A stretch of DNA of 64,000 nucleotides, taken from an uncultured Tenacibaculum sp. Its GTDB lineage: Bacteria > Bacteroidota > Bacteroidia > Flavobacteriales > Flavobacteriaceae. Positions 36,657 to 44,949 of the stretch are shown here, in pieces. Within the stretch, counting starts at the first letter, position 1. The number at the start of each line of letters is the position of its first letter. The notes below the pieces were generated by a model. It did not search any database, had not been told where the DNA came from, and worked only from the letters and a program-made list of their open reading frames with translations. The stretch is from the NCBI GenBank assembly GCA_947498055.1, contig CANMJA010000011.1, positions 41,345-105,344 of the forward strand. Direction: 5' to 3'. Both the position numbers and the translations under genes were made by a program.

Positions 36657-38690
36657 ATGAAAAAAACATACTTATTTATTTTAACGATGGCAATTATTAC
36701 AATAATTTCTTGTAGTAAAGATACTATTGATTTGCCTGTTAATGAAGAAAGTACTTCTGAAGAACCAATAGAACCGGACAATTCAGTAACTACTCCTTGT
36801 GATTTTGATTTATCTTCTATTAAAGAAGGAGAAACAATTGTAATTAATTGTGTTTTAGATCTAAAAAATGAAACAATTAACCTACCTAAAGGAGTTTCTT
36901 TCCTTTTTGATAAAGGAGAACTTAAAAACGGTACTTTAAATTTTCCTAACAATGGAAAAATTGATGGAGAACTTTTAAATGCTTCCTTAATAATAAAAGG
37001 AGACGCAAAACTTAGTAAAAACGAATTCGACTTCATTCCTAAAAAATGGAATATTGTAGAAGGAATTGTAAGTGACGAAATAGCTCAAGATAACACCAAT
37101 AAGTTAGAAGCCTTGTTATTAGAAATAAAAAAACTAAGTGGTAATGTATTTAAAACAAATAAGCTAGATGCTTACTTTAAAGTAGATGGTTTTCTTATTG
37201 ATGGTGTACCTGCTGTGCATGCGATTAATGTTCCTTCTGATTTTCATTTATCAATGACAGATAACACCCATATAAGAATGCAACCAAATGGGCATTTTAG
37301 ACCTACCCTATTAGCAGTATACGATGCAAAAAACATTACTATATCTGGTGGTAATTTACACGGAGATAGAGATACTCATAATTACAACTCTAACTTCGTA
37401 GATTCAGATGGTGCAACTGGTCCTACTCATGAATGGGGACATACAATGGAAATTAAAGGAGGACAAAATATTACAATCGACGGAGTAACTTTTAGCGATC
37501 CTGCAGGAGACGGTTTAAGTATTAGTGGCATTTATCATTACTTCGACCCTAAGCATATCGCATCAAAAAATATCACCTTAAAAAACAACAAATTTGAAAG
37601 AGCAAGAAGAACTAACTTGGTAATTTCTAATGGTAGAGAAATTTATATAGAAAACAATGAATTTATTGACGGAGGTGTAGATACTCCTAAATCAAAAGGT
37701 ACTGCACCTTCTTCAAATATCAATCTAGAACCTGTACGTTCTAAAGACAAAGTTACAAATGAGTTAATTGAATTTGAAAGAGTAAGTCATATTTACATTA
37801 GAAATAACAAACAAATAGTAAACGATATTGTTAGTAACCCTAGAGCAGGAGATTTTCAATTATCTCATGGTAATGGTCCTATAATTGTTGAAGACAATGA
37901 AATGATTAATTGTGGAGTATCTTTTACAACAACAGACGGTGTTATTATTAGAAGAAATAAAATTACTCAAGGTTCTATTACAGCTGGTAGCGCTGATAAT
38001 TTTGACCGTACCGATTTTGTATTTGGTAATGAAGTTTATGAGAATACTATAATTACTGACAAAACAGTTTTAATTGTTGTTGGTAATGGTGTAATCGCTA
38101 AAAACAACACACTTGAAGGAACCACTGGAATTGATATTGGCCCTGGTGCTACAGATAAAGCAAAAGGAACTTCTAATGCTGTTATAAAAGAAAATAACAT
38201 TAAAGCAAGTAATGTAGGAATACGCACCATTAATACATTAAAAAATGTAACTATAAGTGATAATTCCATTGAAATGCTTAAAGGTGCAAATTTTTCCATG
38301 GTTATTGCTAACGAATGGAATTCTTCAACAGAAAAATCAAATTTCATTATTCAGAATAATACCATTAAAGGTGTAAAAACAGCTTCTACTACAGGAGCTC
38401 CTCCTTCTTTAATAGGTGCTAATTATGTTACAATTACCAAAAATAATTTTGGCGACATTCAAATAAATGGAGGTAGTAATATGAATATAATAGATAATAA
38501 AATAGATGCAAATATAGGAGCAAGTGGTATTGCCTTATCTAAAAACCCTCCTAATAGTAATTTTTCTGATAATGATATAACAATATACACCTCTAAAACC
38601 CCATTAAGTATACAATGTGTAGAGACTAAGGCTGGTGTTAATTTATCTAGTTCTGTAACAATTACACCAAATAACTGTACAGAAAAATAA
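36657..38690 (+). CDS. Parallel beta-helix lipoprotein, paralogue 7 of 7
   Basis: Lipoprotein of 677 residues from ATG 36657 (an in-frame start at 36639 would overlap paralogue 6 and precede the signal peptide). Lipobox TIISC, Cys19, followed by SKDTIDLPVNEE. C-terminal cysteines Cys654 and Cys674. Motifs: GDRDTHNY, a 10-residue insertion, THEWGH, AGDGLSI, YFDPKH, RARRTN and NINLEPVR, so most but not all of the active-type residues are kept. It is the last gene of the array; a probable hairpin terminator follows. Confidence 0.8.
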   Translation: MKKTYLFILTMAIITIISCSKDTIDLPVNEESTSEEPIEPDNSVTTPCDFDLSSIKEGETIVINCVLDLKNETINLPKGVSFLFDKGELKNGTLNFPNNGKIDGELLNASLIIKGDAKLSKNEFDFIPKKWNIVEGIVSDEIAQDNTNKLEALLLEIKKLSGNVFKTNKLDAYFKVDGFLIDGVPAVHAINVPSDFHLSMTDNTHIRMQPNGHFRPTLLAVYDAKNITISGGNLHGDRDTHNYNSNFVDSDGATGPTHEWGHTMEIKGGQNITIDGVTFSDPAGDGLSISGIYHYFDPKHIASKNITLKNNKFERARRTNLVISNGREIYIENNEFIDGGVDTPKSKGTAPSSNINLEPVRSKDKVTNELIEFERVSHIYIRNNKQIVNDIVSNPRAGDFQLSHGNGPIIVEDNEMINCGVSFTTTDGVIIRRNKITQGSITAGSADNFDRTDFVFGNEVYENTIITDKTVLIVVGNGVIAKNNTLEGTTGIDIGPGATDKAKGTSNAVIKENNIKASNVGIRTINTLKNVTISDNSIEMLKGANFSMVIANEWNSSTEKSNFIIQNNTIKGVKTASTTGAPPSLIGANYVTITKNNFGDIQINGGSNMNIIDNKIDANIGASGIALSKNPPNSNFSDNDITIYTSKTPLSIQCVETKAGVNLSSSVTITPNNCTEK

Positions 38691-38703
38691 TTTACATAAC
38701 TAG

Positions 38704-38763
38704 TAAATTTAAAATGACCTATTAGTAAATAGAAGTATTTTACATACGTCATTTTTAAGTTTA
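38704..38763 (+). terminator. Probable terminator after the beta-helix array
   Basis: Long imperfect hairpin: outer arms 38704-38718 and 38748-38763 (about 15 bp with one mismatch and a bulge), with an inner GTAAATA/TATTTTAC stem. A T run follows at 38770-38777. It probably ends the array message. Confidence 0.55.
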
Positions 38764-38938
38764 ATAGTACTTTTTTTAATCTTTTAGAACTCTTTATTAC
38801 TTACCATTGCTTTATTTTTTTCAGTCCCTAATAAAGTAAAGTGTATATTCAAGCTAAAATGAATTTCTCAAAAATAATTTCACTTATTAACCACATACAA
38901 TATTAAAAACTTACCTTATTTTAATAACTCTTCATTAA

Positions 38939-38972
38939 TTGTTTTAAAACAAATACAAAGTAAGTACTTTTG
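38939..38972 (+). promoter_or_regulatory. Promoter of the TrmH-family gene
   Basis: TTG (38939-38941), 23 bases, TACTTTTG (38965-38972): within the spacing known for flavobacterial promoters. Transcription would start within a few bases of the ATG at 38980, so the message is nearly leaderless. Confidence 0.55.
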
Positions 38973-38979
38973 TAAAACA

Positions 38980-39780
38980 ATGAAGAAAATAACAAGTTAT
39001 CAAAACCCATATATTAAAGATCTTTTAAAGCTACAAGAGAAATCTAGAGAGAGAAGAAAACAAGGTCTGTTTTTAGTAGAAGGAAAAAGAGAAATTTCTT
39101 TAGCTATAAAAGGAAAATATACCATAGAAACTTTTATAGTAGCTACTGAGATTTTTTCTAATGATGACAAACAACTTACTACTTTAATTAATAATAATAA
39201 ATGTATAGAAATTAGTAAGGAAATCTATCAAAAATTAGCATACAGAAACTCAACAGAAGGAATTATTGCAATAGTTAAAACTAAAATTTTTTCTTTAAGC
39301 AACTTAAAATTCGCCTCCAAAAACCCATTAATATTAGTAATGGAAGGAATCGAAAAACCTGGTAATATTGGTGCTATGTTAAGAACAGCAGATGCAGCAA
39401 AAATAGATGCTGTTATTATTACCAATAGTAAAACAGATATATATAACCCTAATATTATTAGATCGAGTATTGGCTGTGTTTTCACCAATCAAATTGCCGT
39501 AGCAACTAGTGAGGAGGTTATTTCTTTTTTAAAAGAAAAAAATATTGCTATTTATAGCGCTACACTTCAAAATTCTAATAAATATTATGAAGAAAATTAT
39601 ACGAAAGCTAGTGCTATTATCGTTGGTACAGAAGCAACTGGTTTAACAAACCTATGGAGAACACAAGCTACTCAAAACATCAATATTCCTATGGAAGGTG
39701 TCATAGACTCTATGAATGTATCTGTAGCCGCTGCAATTGTTCTATTTGAAGCTAAAAGACAACGAATACATAAATCATAA
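38980..39780 (+). CDS. TrmH family RNA 2'-O-methyltransferase
   Basis: SpoU/TrmH-type methyltransferase of 266 residues that transfers a methyl from S-adenosylmethionine to a ribose of rRNA or tRNA. Residues 1-95 are an RNA-binding substrate domain (QEKSRERRKQGLFLVEGKRE). The knotted catalytic domain shows all three motifs: GNIGAMLRTADA, AIIVGTEATGL and NIPMEGVIDSMNVSVAAAIVLFEA. It resembles the RlmB/TsnR group, but the exact target nucleotide cannot be assigned. A lipoprotein gene follows 11 bases downstream. Confidence 0.92.
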   Translation: MKKITSYQNPYIKDLLKLQEKSRERRKQGLFLVEGKREISLAIKGKYTIETFIVATEIFSNDDKQLTTLINNNKCIEISKEIYQKLAYRNSTEGIIAIVKTKIFSLSNLKFASKNPLILVMEGIEKPGNIGAMLRTADAAKIDAVIITNSKTDIYNPNIIRSSIGCVFTNQIAVATSEEVISFLKEKNIAIYSATLQNSNKYYEENYTKASAIIVGTEATGLTNLWRTQATQNINIPMEGVIDSMNVSVAAAIVLFEAKRQRIHKS

Positions 39781-39791
39781 AATAAATTATA

Positions 39792-40547
39792 ATGAAACTA
39801 CAAAAATCCCTAAAAAACATCTCTCTATTTGCTTTTTCTTTACTAATTCTTTCTTGTTCCGATTCAGAAAATATGCAAGAGGAAGAAAAAGGAGATGAAA
39901 ACAATGGTACTCCAACGAATACAACTTGTAATACTCCAGAGAACTATATTTTTGCAGAAAAAGATGCTTTTATTAAAGTAGAATTTGAAAATGCTGTTTT
40001 ACCTTCCGAATGGCAATTAAAAACAACTAATAATGCTTCTGGCAAAGGCTATGGCGTATGGACTGGATCTCAATCGTTAGGAAAACCAGGAAATGGTTTA
40101 ATAGAATTTAAACTGGATATAAAAACAAGTGGAATTTATCGTTTCTTATGGAATTCTGCTGTTACAGAAGGAAATAATGGCTCTGACCATAATGATAGTT
40201 GGTTAAAATTTCCAAATGCTTCAGATTTTTATGGCGAAAAAAATGGAAACAAAATCTACCCTAAAGACTCTGGTAAAACTCCAAATCCTAAAGGAGCTTC
40301 TGCAGATGGCTGGTTTAAAATATATAGAAGTGGTAATGATTTAGATTTTAAATGGCAAGCTCTTACTTCTGATAATGATTCTCATAAAATTTATGTAGAA
40401 TTTAAAAAATCTGGCATATATACTATGCAAGTATCAGCAAGATCAACTGGTCATGCTATAGATCAATTTATTTTATTTCAAGAAACAAAATACACACAAA
40501 AAGAAGCTACAGAAAAAGCGACATTTAGTGAAATAAAATGTAATTAA
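39792..40547 (+). CDS. Lipoprotein with a possible carbohydrate-binding domain
   Basis: Lipoprotein of 251 residues: lipobox LLILSC (Cys22), an acidic, Asn/Thr-rich linker to about residue 45, then a beta-rich domain. The pattern FIKVEFENA at the start, GNGLIEFKLDIKTSGIYRFLWNS in the middle, and YTMQVSARSTGHAIDQFILFQ near the end resembles the C-terminal, ligand-binding type jelly rolls found in glycoside hydrolases such as GH115. One cysteine follows the linker (TTCNTPEN) and one is next to last (KCN), a possible disulfide as in the neighbouring beta-helix proteins. It may share their surface role. The assignment is by pattern only. Confidence 0.6.
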   Translation: MKLQKSLKNISLFAFSLLILSCSDSENMQEEEKGDENNGTPTNTTCNTPENYIFAEKDAFIKVEFENAVLPSEWQLKTTNNASGKGYGVWTGSQSLGKPGNGLIEFKLDIKTSGIYRFLWNSAVTEGNNGSDHNDSWLKFPNASDFYGEKNGNKIYPKDSGKTPNPKGASADGWFKIYRSGNDLDFKWQALTSDNDSHKIYVEFKKSGIYTMQVSARSTGHAIDQFILFQETKYTQKEATEKATFSEIKCN

Positions 40548-40570
40548 TGAAACTTTTTTTGCTGCAAAAT

Positions 40571-40600
40571 ATATAAAAGGGGGCTTTCCCCCTTTTATAT
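40571..40600 (+). terminator. Strong terminator before the ppGpp gene
   Basis: Perfect 13-bp stem (40571-40583 with 40588-40600, GGGGG core) around the loop CTTT. The tail is AT-rich rather than a pure T run. It closes the TrmH-lipoprotein unit. Confidence 0.82.
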
Positions 40601-40628
40601 ATTTAAAATGATTATACATTAAACGTTT

Positions 40629-40636
40629 TACATTTG
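40629..40636 (+). promoter_or_regulatory. -7 box upstream of the ppGpp gene
   Basis: TACATTTG fits TAnnTTTG and lies between the terminator and the gene, giving a leader of about 78 bases. No -33 was seen. Confidence 0.35.
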
Positions 40637-40719
40637 TCTTATTATTAAAAACTTGTTCAATACAAATCTTTATAGTAAATTCACTTTTATAAGCTTAATA
40701 TAACCTTTATCCCTCATAC

Positions 40720-42936
40720 ATGAAGTACAGTGCAACTATAGAAGAAGAGAACAAGGAAATAGCGAATCGATACAAAGATTTGTTAAAAGGTACTTATCAA
40801 ACATTATCAGAAAATGATAAAAAATTAATACGTAAAGCTTTTGAAGTTGCTGTAGAAGCACACTCTAAACAAAGAAGAAAATCTGGAGAGCCTTATATAT
40901 TTCATCCTATAGCTGTTGCAAAAATAGTAGCTTATGAAATTGGCTTAGGAGCCACCTCCATAGCTGCTGCTCTTTTACACGATGTTGTAGAAGATACTTA
41001 TTACACCGTAGAAGATATGGAGCAATTGTTTGGAGAAACCGTTGCCCGAATTGTAAGTGGACTAACAAAAATATCTCGCTTAAAACAAGACCAAGATTAT
41101 TCTATTCAAGCAGAGAATTTTAGAAAAATGTTACTCACCTTACACGATGACGTTCGTGTAATTTTAATTAAAATAGCCGATAGATTGCATAATATGCAAA
41201 CGATGGACGCTATGCCTCCTCACAAACAAGTAAAAATAGCTTCAGAAACCTTATATATATACGCTCCCCTAGCCCATAGATTAGGTTTATATAACATAAA
41301 AACAGAACTAGAAGATCTAGGATTAAAATATACAGAACCAGAAGTATATAATGATATTCTTTTAAAAATAAAACAAAGTAAGGAAGAACAACAAAAATAC
41401 ATAGACCTCTTTAATTCCAAAATAAGAGAAGCTTTAGATAATGAAGGTTTTCAATATGAAATTAAAGGACGCTTTAAATCTATATTCTCTATAAGAAGGA
41501 AAATGCGTAAGCAAAATGTCTCTTTTGAAGAAGTATATGATAAATTTGCTATTCGAATTATTTATACTCCTACTTCGGAGGATGAAAAATTTGACGCTTG
41601 GAAAATTTACTCTATTGTTACCGATTTCTACAAACCAAACCCTTCTAGATTAAGAGATTGGATTTCACAACCAAAATCTACAGGATACGAAGCTTTACAT
41701 GTTACTGTTATTGGTCCTGAAGCTAAATGGGTAGAAGTACAAATTCGTTCAGAAAGAATGGATGAAATCGCAGAAAAAGGATACGCCGCACACTTTAAAT
41801 ACAAACAAGGAAATATTAATGAAAATGGTTTAGAAGGTTGGCTAAATAGATTAAAAGAAACCTTAGAAAACAATACATTAAATGCAGTAGATTTTGTTGA
41901 AGATTTTAAACTAAACTTATACGCTAAAGAAATTTATGTTTTTACTCCAAAAGGAGATTTAAAATCCCTACCAAAAGGTGGTTCAGCATTAGATTTTGCT
42001 TTTGCAATACATACAGATGTTGGACTAAAATGTAGGGGTGCCAAAGTAAATGGAAAATTAGTTCCATTGAGCCATGAGTTAAAAAGTGGAGATCAAGTAG
42101 ATATTTTAACTTCATCAACAAACAAACCTAATGCACGATGGCTAGATTTTGTAATGACTGCAAGGGCTAGAACAAAAATTAAATCTGCATTAAAAGCTGA
42201 TGAAAAGAAAATAGCCGAGGAAGGTAAAGCGGTATTGATACGAAAAATGCGTCATTTAAAAATAAATTATGACGAAAAATTAGCACATGAAATTGCTAGT
42301 TTTTTTAATTTAAAAACTAGTTTTGATTTATTTTACAGAATAGGTAATGGTGCTATTGATAACGCTCAACTAAAAGATTTTGTTAATCAAAGAAGCAGTC
42401 CTATTATTAGTTTCTTTAAAAATACATTTAAAAGAAACACACCTAAAAACATTACCGATGACGAAGAGGTAACTAATAAATATGATGCACTAGTTTTTGG
42501 CCAAGAAGAAGAAAAACTAGAATATTCTTTATCTGTTTGTTGTAAACCCATACCAGGAGATGCAGTTTTTGGCTTTGTTACTATTAATGATGGTATTAAA
42601 GTACATAAAAACAATTGCCCTAATGCTATTTCTTTACAATCAAACTTTGCATACAGAATTATAAAATCTAAATGGATCGACTCTACCAAACAAGAGTTTT
42701 CTGCAATCTTAAAAATTAGTGGGGTAGATAATAAAGGTATTGTAAATAATATTACTCGAATTATTTCTAGTAATATGGATGTTTTTATAAACTCTATTAA
42801 TATTTCTGGAAATGCAGGAATATTTGAAGGAAAGATCTCTTTAACTGTAAAAAACAGAAATCAAGTTACAAAACTTATTAACAGTATTAAAAAAGTAGAC
42901 GGTGTACAAAAGGTGCAACGTGTTAATAGTTTATAA
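40720..42936 (+). CDS. spoT: Bifunctional (p)ppGpp synthetase/hydrolase
   Basis: Stringent-response enzyme of 738 residues. Domain order is complete: HD hydrolase (HPIAVAKIVAYEIGLGATSI and AALLHDVVEDT), synthetase (VYDKFAIRIIYTP and a long helix with RRKMRKQN), TGS (IYVFTPKGDLKSLPKGGSALDFA), a zinc-finger-like region (SVCCKPIPGD) and a C-terminal ACT domain. The intact HD motif means both synthesis and breakdown of ppGpp are expected. This is the usual single long Rsh enzyme of flavobacteria. fur follows 74 bases downstream and may have its own promoter. Confidence 0.96.
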   Translation: MKYSATIEEENKEIANRYKDLLKGTYQTLSENDKKLIRKAFEVAVEAHSKQRRKSGEPYIFHPIAVAKIVAYEIGLGATSIAAALLHDVVEDTYYTVEDMEQLFGETVARIVSGLTKISRLKQDQDYSIQAENFRKMLLTLHDDVRVILIKIADRLHNMQTMDAMPPHKQVKIASETLYIYAPLAHRLGLYNIKTELEDLGLKYTEPEVYNDILLKIKQSKEEQQKYIDLFNSKIREALDNEGFQYEIKGRFKSIFSIRRKMRKQNVSFEEVYDKFAIRIIYTPTSEDEKFDAWKIYSIVTDFYKPNPSRLRDWISQPKSTGYEALHVTVIGPEAKWVEVQIRSERMDEIAEKGYAAHFKYKQGNINENGLEGWLNRLKETLENNTLNAVDFVEDFKLNLYAKEIYVFTPKGDLKSLPKGGSALDFAFAIHTDVGLKCRGAKVNGKLVPLSHELKSGDQVDILTSSTNKPNARWLDFVMTARARTKIKSALKADEKKIAEEGKAVLIRKMRHLKINYDEKLAHEIASFFNLKTSFDLFYRIGNGAIDNAQLKDFVNQRSSPIISFFKNTFKRNTPKNITDDEEVTNKYDALVFGQEEEKLEYSLSVCCKPIPGDAVFGFVTINDGIKVHKNNCPNAISLQSNFAYRIIKSKWIDSTKQEFSAILKISGVDNKGIVNNITRIISSNMDVFINSINISGNAGIFEGKISLTVKNRNQVTKLINSIKKVDGVQKVQRVNSL

Positions 42937-42979
42937 ATATATTCTTTATACTTGCTCTTTTTTTATTGATAAATTAACG

Positions 42980-42987
42980 TAAATTTG
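42980..42987 (+). promoter_or_regulatory. -7 box of fur
   Basis: TAAATTTG matches the consensus, 23 bases before the fur ATG. The nearest TTG (42952-42954) is 25 bases away, slightly too far. Confidence 0.4.
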
Positions 42988-43010
42988 TTTTTTGGTAAAA
43001 ATTTTAAATT

Positions 43011-43460
43011 ATGAGCAGTTCGGCTGAAAATCAAGAAGTAGTAAAAAAGGTTTTCACTTCTTTCTTAGAAGAAAATAAACATCGTAAAACACCTGAACGA
43101 TATGCTATTTTACAAGAAATATATGAAGCGGACGAACATTTCGATATAGAGTCTTTATACATCAAAATGAAAAATAAAAACTATCGTGTTAGTAGAGCTA
43201 CTCTTTATAATACGATGGATTTATTATTAGATTGTGGTTTGGTGCGTAAACACCAATTCGACGGGCAATCTATGGCTCGTTATGAAAAAAGTTATTTCGA
43301 TAAAAATCACGATCATGTTATCTTAACAGATACAGGAGAAGTAAAAGAATTTTGCGATCCTCGTATTCAAATTATCAAAAAAACTATTGAAGAAGTATTT
43401 GATATCGATATTCAAAACCATTCTCTTTATTTCTACGGAACAAAGAAAAAAACTAAATAA
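43011..43460 (+). CDS. fur: Fur family transcriptional regulator
   Basis: Metal-responsive repressor of 149 residues with the family's DNA-binding domain ([36 protein letters not shown]). The dimerisation domain has [19 protein letters not shown] where classic Fur has a CxxC structural zinc site; here the first pair of cysteines is Leu and Thr, as I recall for other flavobacterial Fur-like proteins. Whether it senses iron, zinc or peroxide cannot be told. It is followed by purA after 31 bases. Confidence 0.9.
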   Translation: MSSSAENQEVVKKVFTSFLEENKHRKTPERYAILQEIYEADEHFDIESLYIKMKNKNYRVSRATLYNTMDLLLDCGLVRKHQFDGQSMARYEKSYFDKNHDHVILTDTGEVKEFCDPRIQIIKKTIEEVFDIDIQNHSLYFYGTKKKTK

Positions 43461-43491
43461 TCTTAACAACACAATAACAACACACTAAATA

Positions 43492-44763
43492 ATGGCAGTA
43501 GATTTATTACTTGGTTTGCAATGGGGCGACGAAGGAAAAGGTAAAATTGTTGATGTTTTAACCAAAAACTACGACATAATAGCTCGTTTTCAAGGTGGGC
43601 CAAATGCAGGTCACACTCTTGAGTTTGATGGTATAAAACACGTACTAAGAACAATTCCTTCTGGAATTTTTCATGATAAATCAATAAATGTAATTGGTAA
43701 CGGTGTCGTTATCGATCCTGTAGTTTTTGTAAAAGAATTAGAAGGGCTAGATCAATTTAAAATTGATTATAAAAAGAAATTAATCATTTCTAGAAAAGCA
43801 CATGTAATTTTACCTACCCATCGTTTATTAGATGCCGCATCTGAAGCATCTAAAGGAAAAGCTAAAATTGGTTCTACACTAAAAGGAATTGGTCCTACTT
43901 ATATGGATAAAACTGGTAGAAATGGAATTCGTATTGGTGATTTAGAATTAAACGACTGGAAAGATAAATATCGTGCATTAGCTGATAAACATGAAGCTAT
44001 GATTGAATTTTACAACGTAGATATTCAATATGATTTAAAAGAATTAGAAACAGAATTTTTTAATGCAGTAGAAGTTTTAAAAACATTACAATTTATAGAT
44101 TCTGAAGAATATTTATACCAAGCACAACAAGAAGGAAAAACTATTTTAGCAGAAGGCGCACAAGGTTCTTTATTAGATATAGATTTTGGTACCTATCCTT
44201 TTGTTACTTCTAGTAACACAACTGCTGCTGGTGCTTGTACTGGCCTAGGAGTTGCTCCTAACAAAATTAAAGAAGTTTTTGGTATTTTTAAAGCCTACAC
44301 CACTCGTGTTGGTTCTGGCCCATTTCCAACAGAGTTATTTGATGAAGTTGGAGCAGAAATGGCCAAGATTGGTCACGAATTTGGTGCAGTAACTGGTCGC
44401 CCACGTCGTTGTGGTTGGTTAGATTTGGTAGCTTTAAAATATGCTTGCCAAGTGAACGGAGTTACCCAATTAATGATGATGAAAGGAGATGTATTATCTG
44501 GTTTCGAAACAATTAAAGTATGTACTTCTTACAAATATAAAGGGGAAGAAATAACACATTTACCCTACAATATTGAACCAGAAAACTTAACCCCTGTATA
44601 TTCTGAATATAAAGGATGGTCTGAAGACTTAACAAAGATGACTACCAAAGAAGAATTACCTAAAAATCTTTTAGATTATATTGATTTTATCGAAAAAGAA
44701 ACAGGGATTCCAATTAAAATTGTTTCTGTTGGTCCAGATAGAAAACAAACAATTTTAAGATAA
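43492..44763 (+). CDS. purA: Adenylosuccinate synthetase
   Basis: Cytoplasmic GTP-dependent enzyme of 423 residues that converts IMP and aspartate to adenylosuccinate in AMP synthesis. The N-terminal GLQWGDEGKGKIVDVL loop with catalytic Asp and the GPxYxDKxGR block (GPTYMDKTGRNGIRIGD) are intact, as is VGSGPFPTELF. Length is standard. It ends at a good terminator, so fur and purA probably form a unit. Confidence 0.98.
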   Translation: MAVDLLLGLQWGDEGKGKIVDVLTKNYDIIARFQGGPNAGHTLEFDGIKHVLRTIPSGIFHDKSINVIGNGVVIDPVVFVKELEGLDQFKIDYKKKLIISRKAHVILPTHRLLDAASEASKGKAKIGSTLKGIGPTYMDKTGRNGIRIGDLELNDWKDKYRALADKHEAMIEFYNVDIQYDLKELETEFFNAVEVLKTLQFIDSEEYLYQAQQEGKTILAEGAQGSLLDIDFGTYPFVTSSNTTAAGACTGLGVAPNKIKEVFGIFKAYTTRVGSGPFPTELFDEVGAEMAKIGHEFGAVTGRPRRCGWLDLVALKYACQVNGVTQLMMMKGDVLSGFETIKVCTSYKYKGEEITHLPYNIEPENLTPVYSEYKGWSEDLTKMTTKEELPKNLLDYIDFIEKETGIPIKIVSVGPDRKQTILR

Positions 44764-44774
44764 AAACACTAGTT

Positions 44775-44800
44775 AAAAGAGCTCTACAGAGCTCTTTTTT
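44775..44800 (+). terminator. Terminator after purA
   Basis: Perfect 10-bp stem (44775-44784 with 44789-44798) around the loop TACA and a T run. Confidence 0.88.
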
Positions 44801-44949
44801 CGTTAGTAACTTTATTTTTTTCGCTAAATTTAATACGGTAGATTACCATTTAAAAATCTCTTCAAAACTTTACTCTTCATTAATTTATTATAGTATTAAG
44901 AAAATTGGCATACTCTTTTCATTATTTTTGCGTATAAAATTATATAATT

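Noticed and set aside
24679..38690. The tandem array as CRISPR or non-coding repeat
   Set aside because: The repeats are full coding genes with signal peptides; unit length is about 2 kb and the divergence pattern is that of paralogous proteins.
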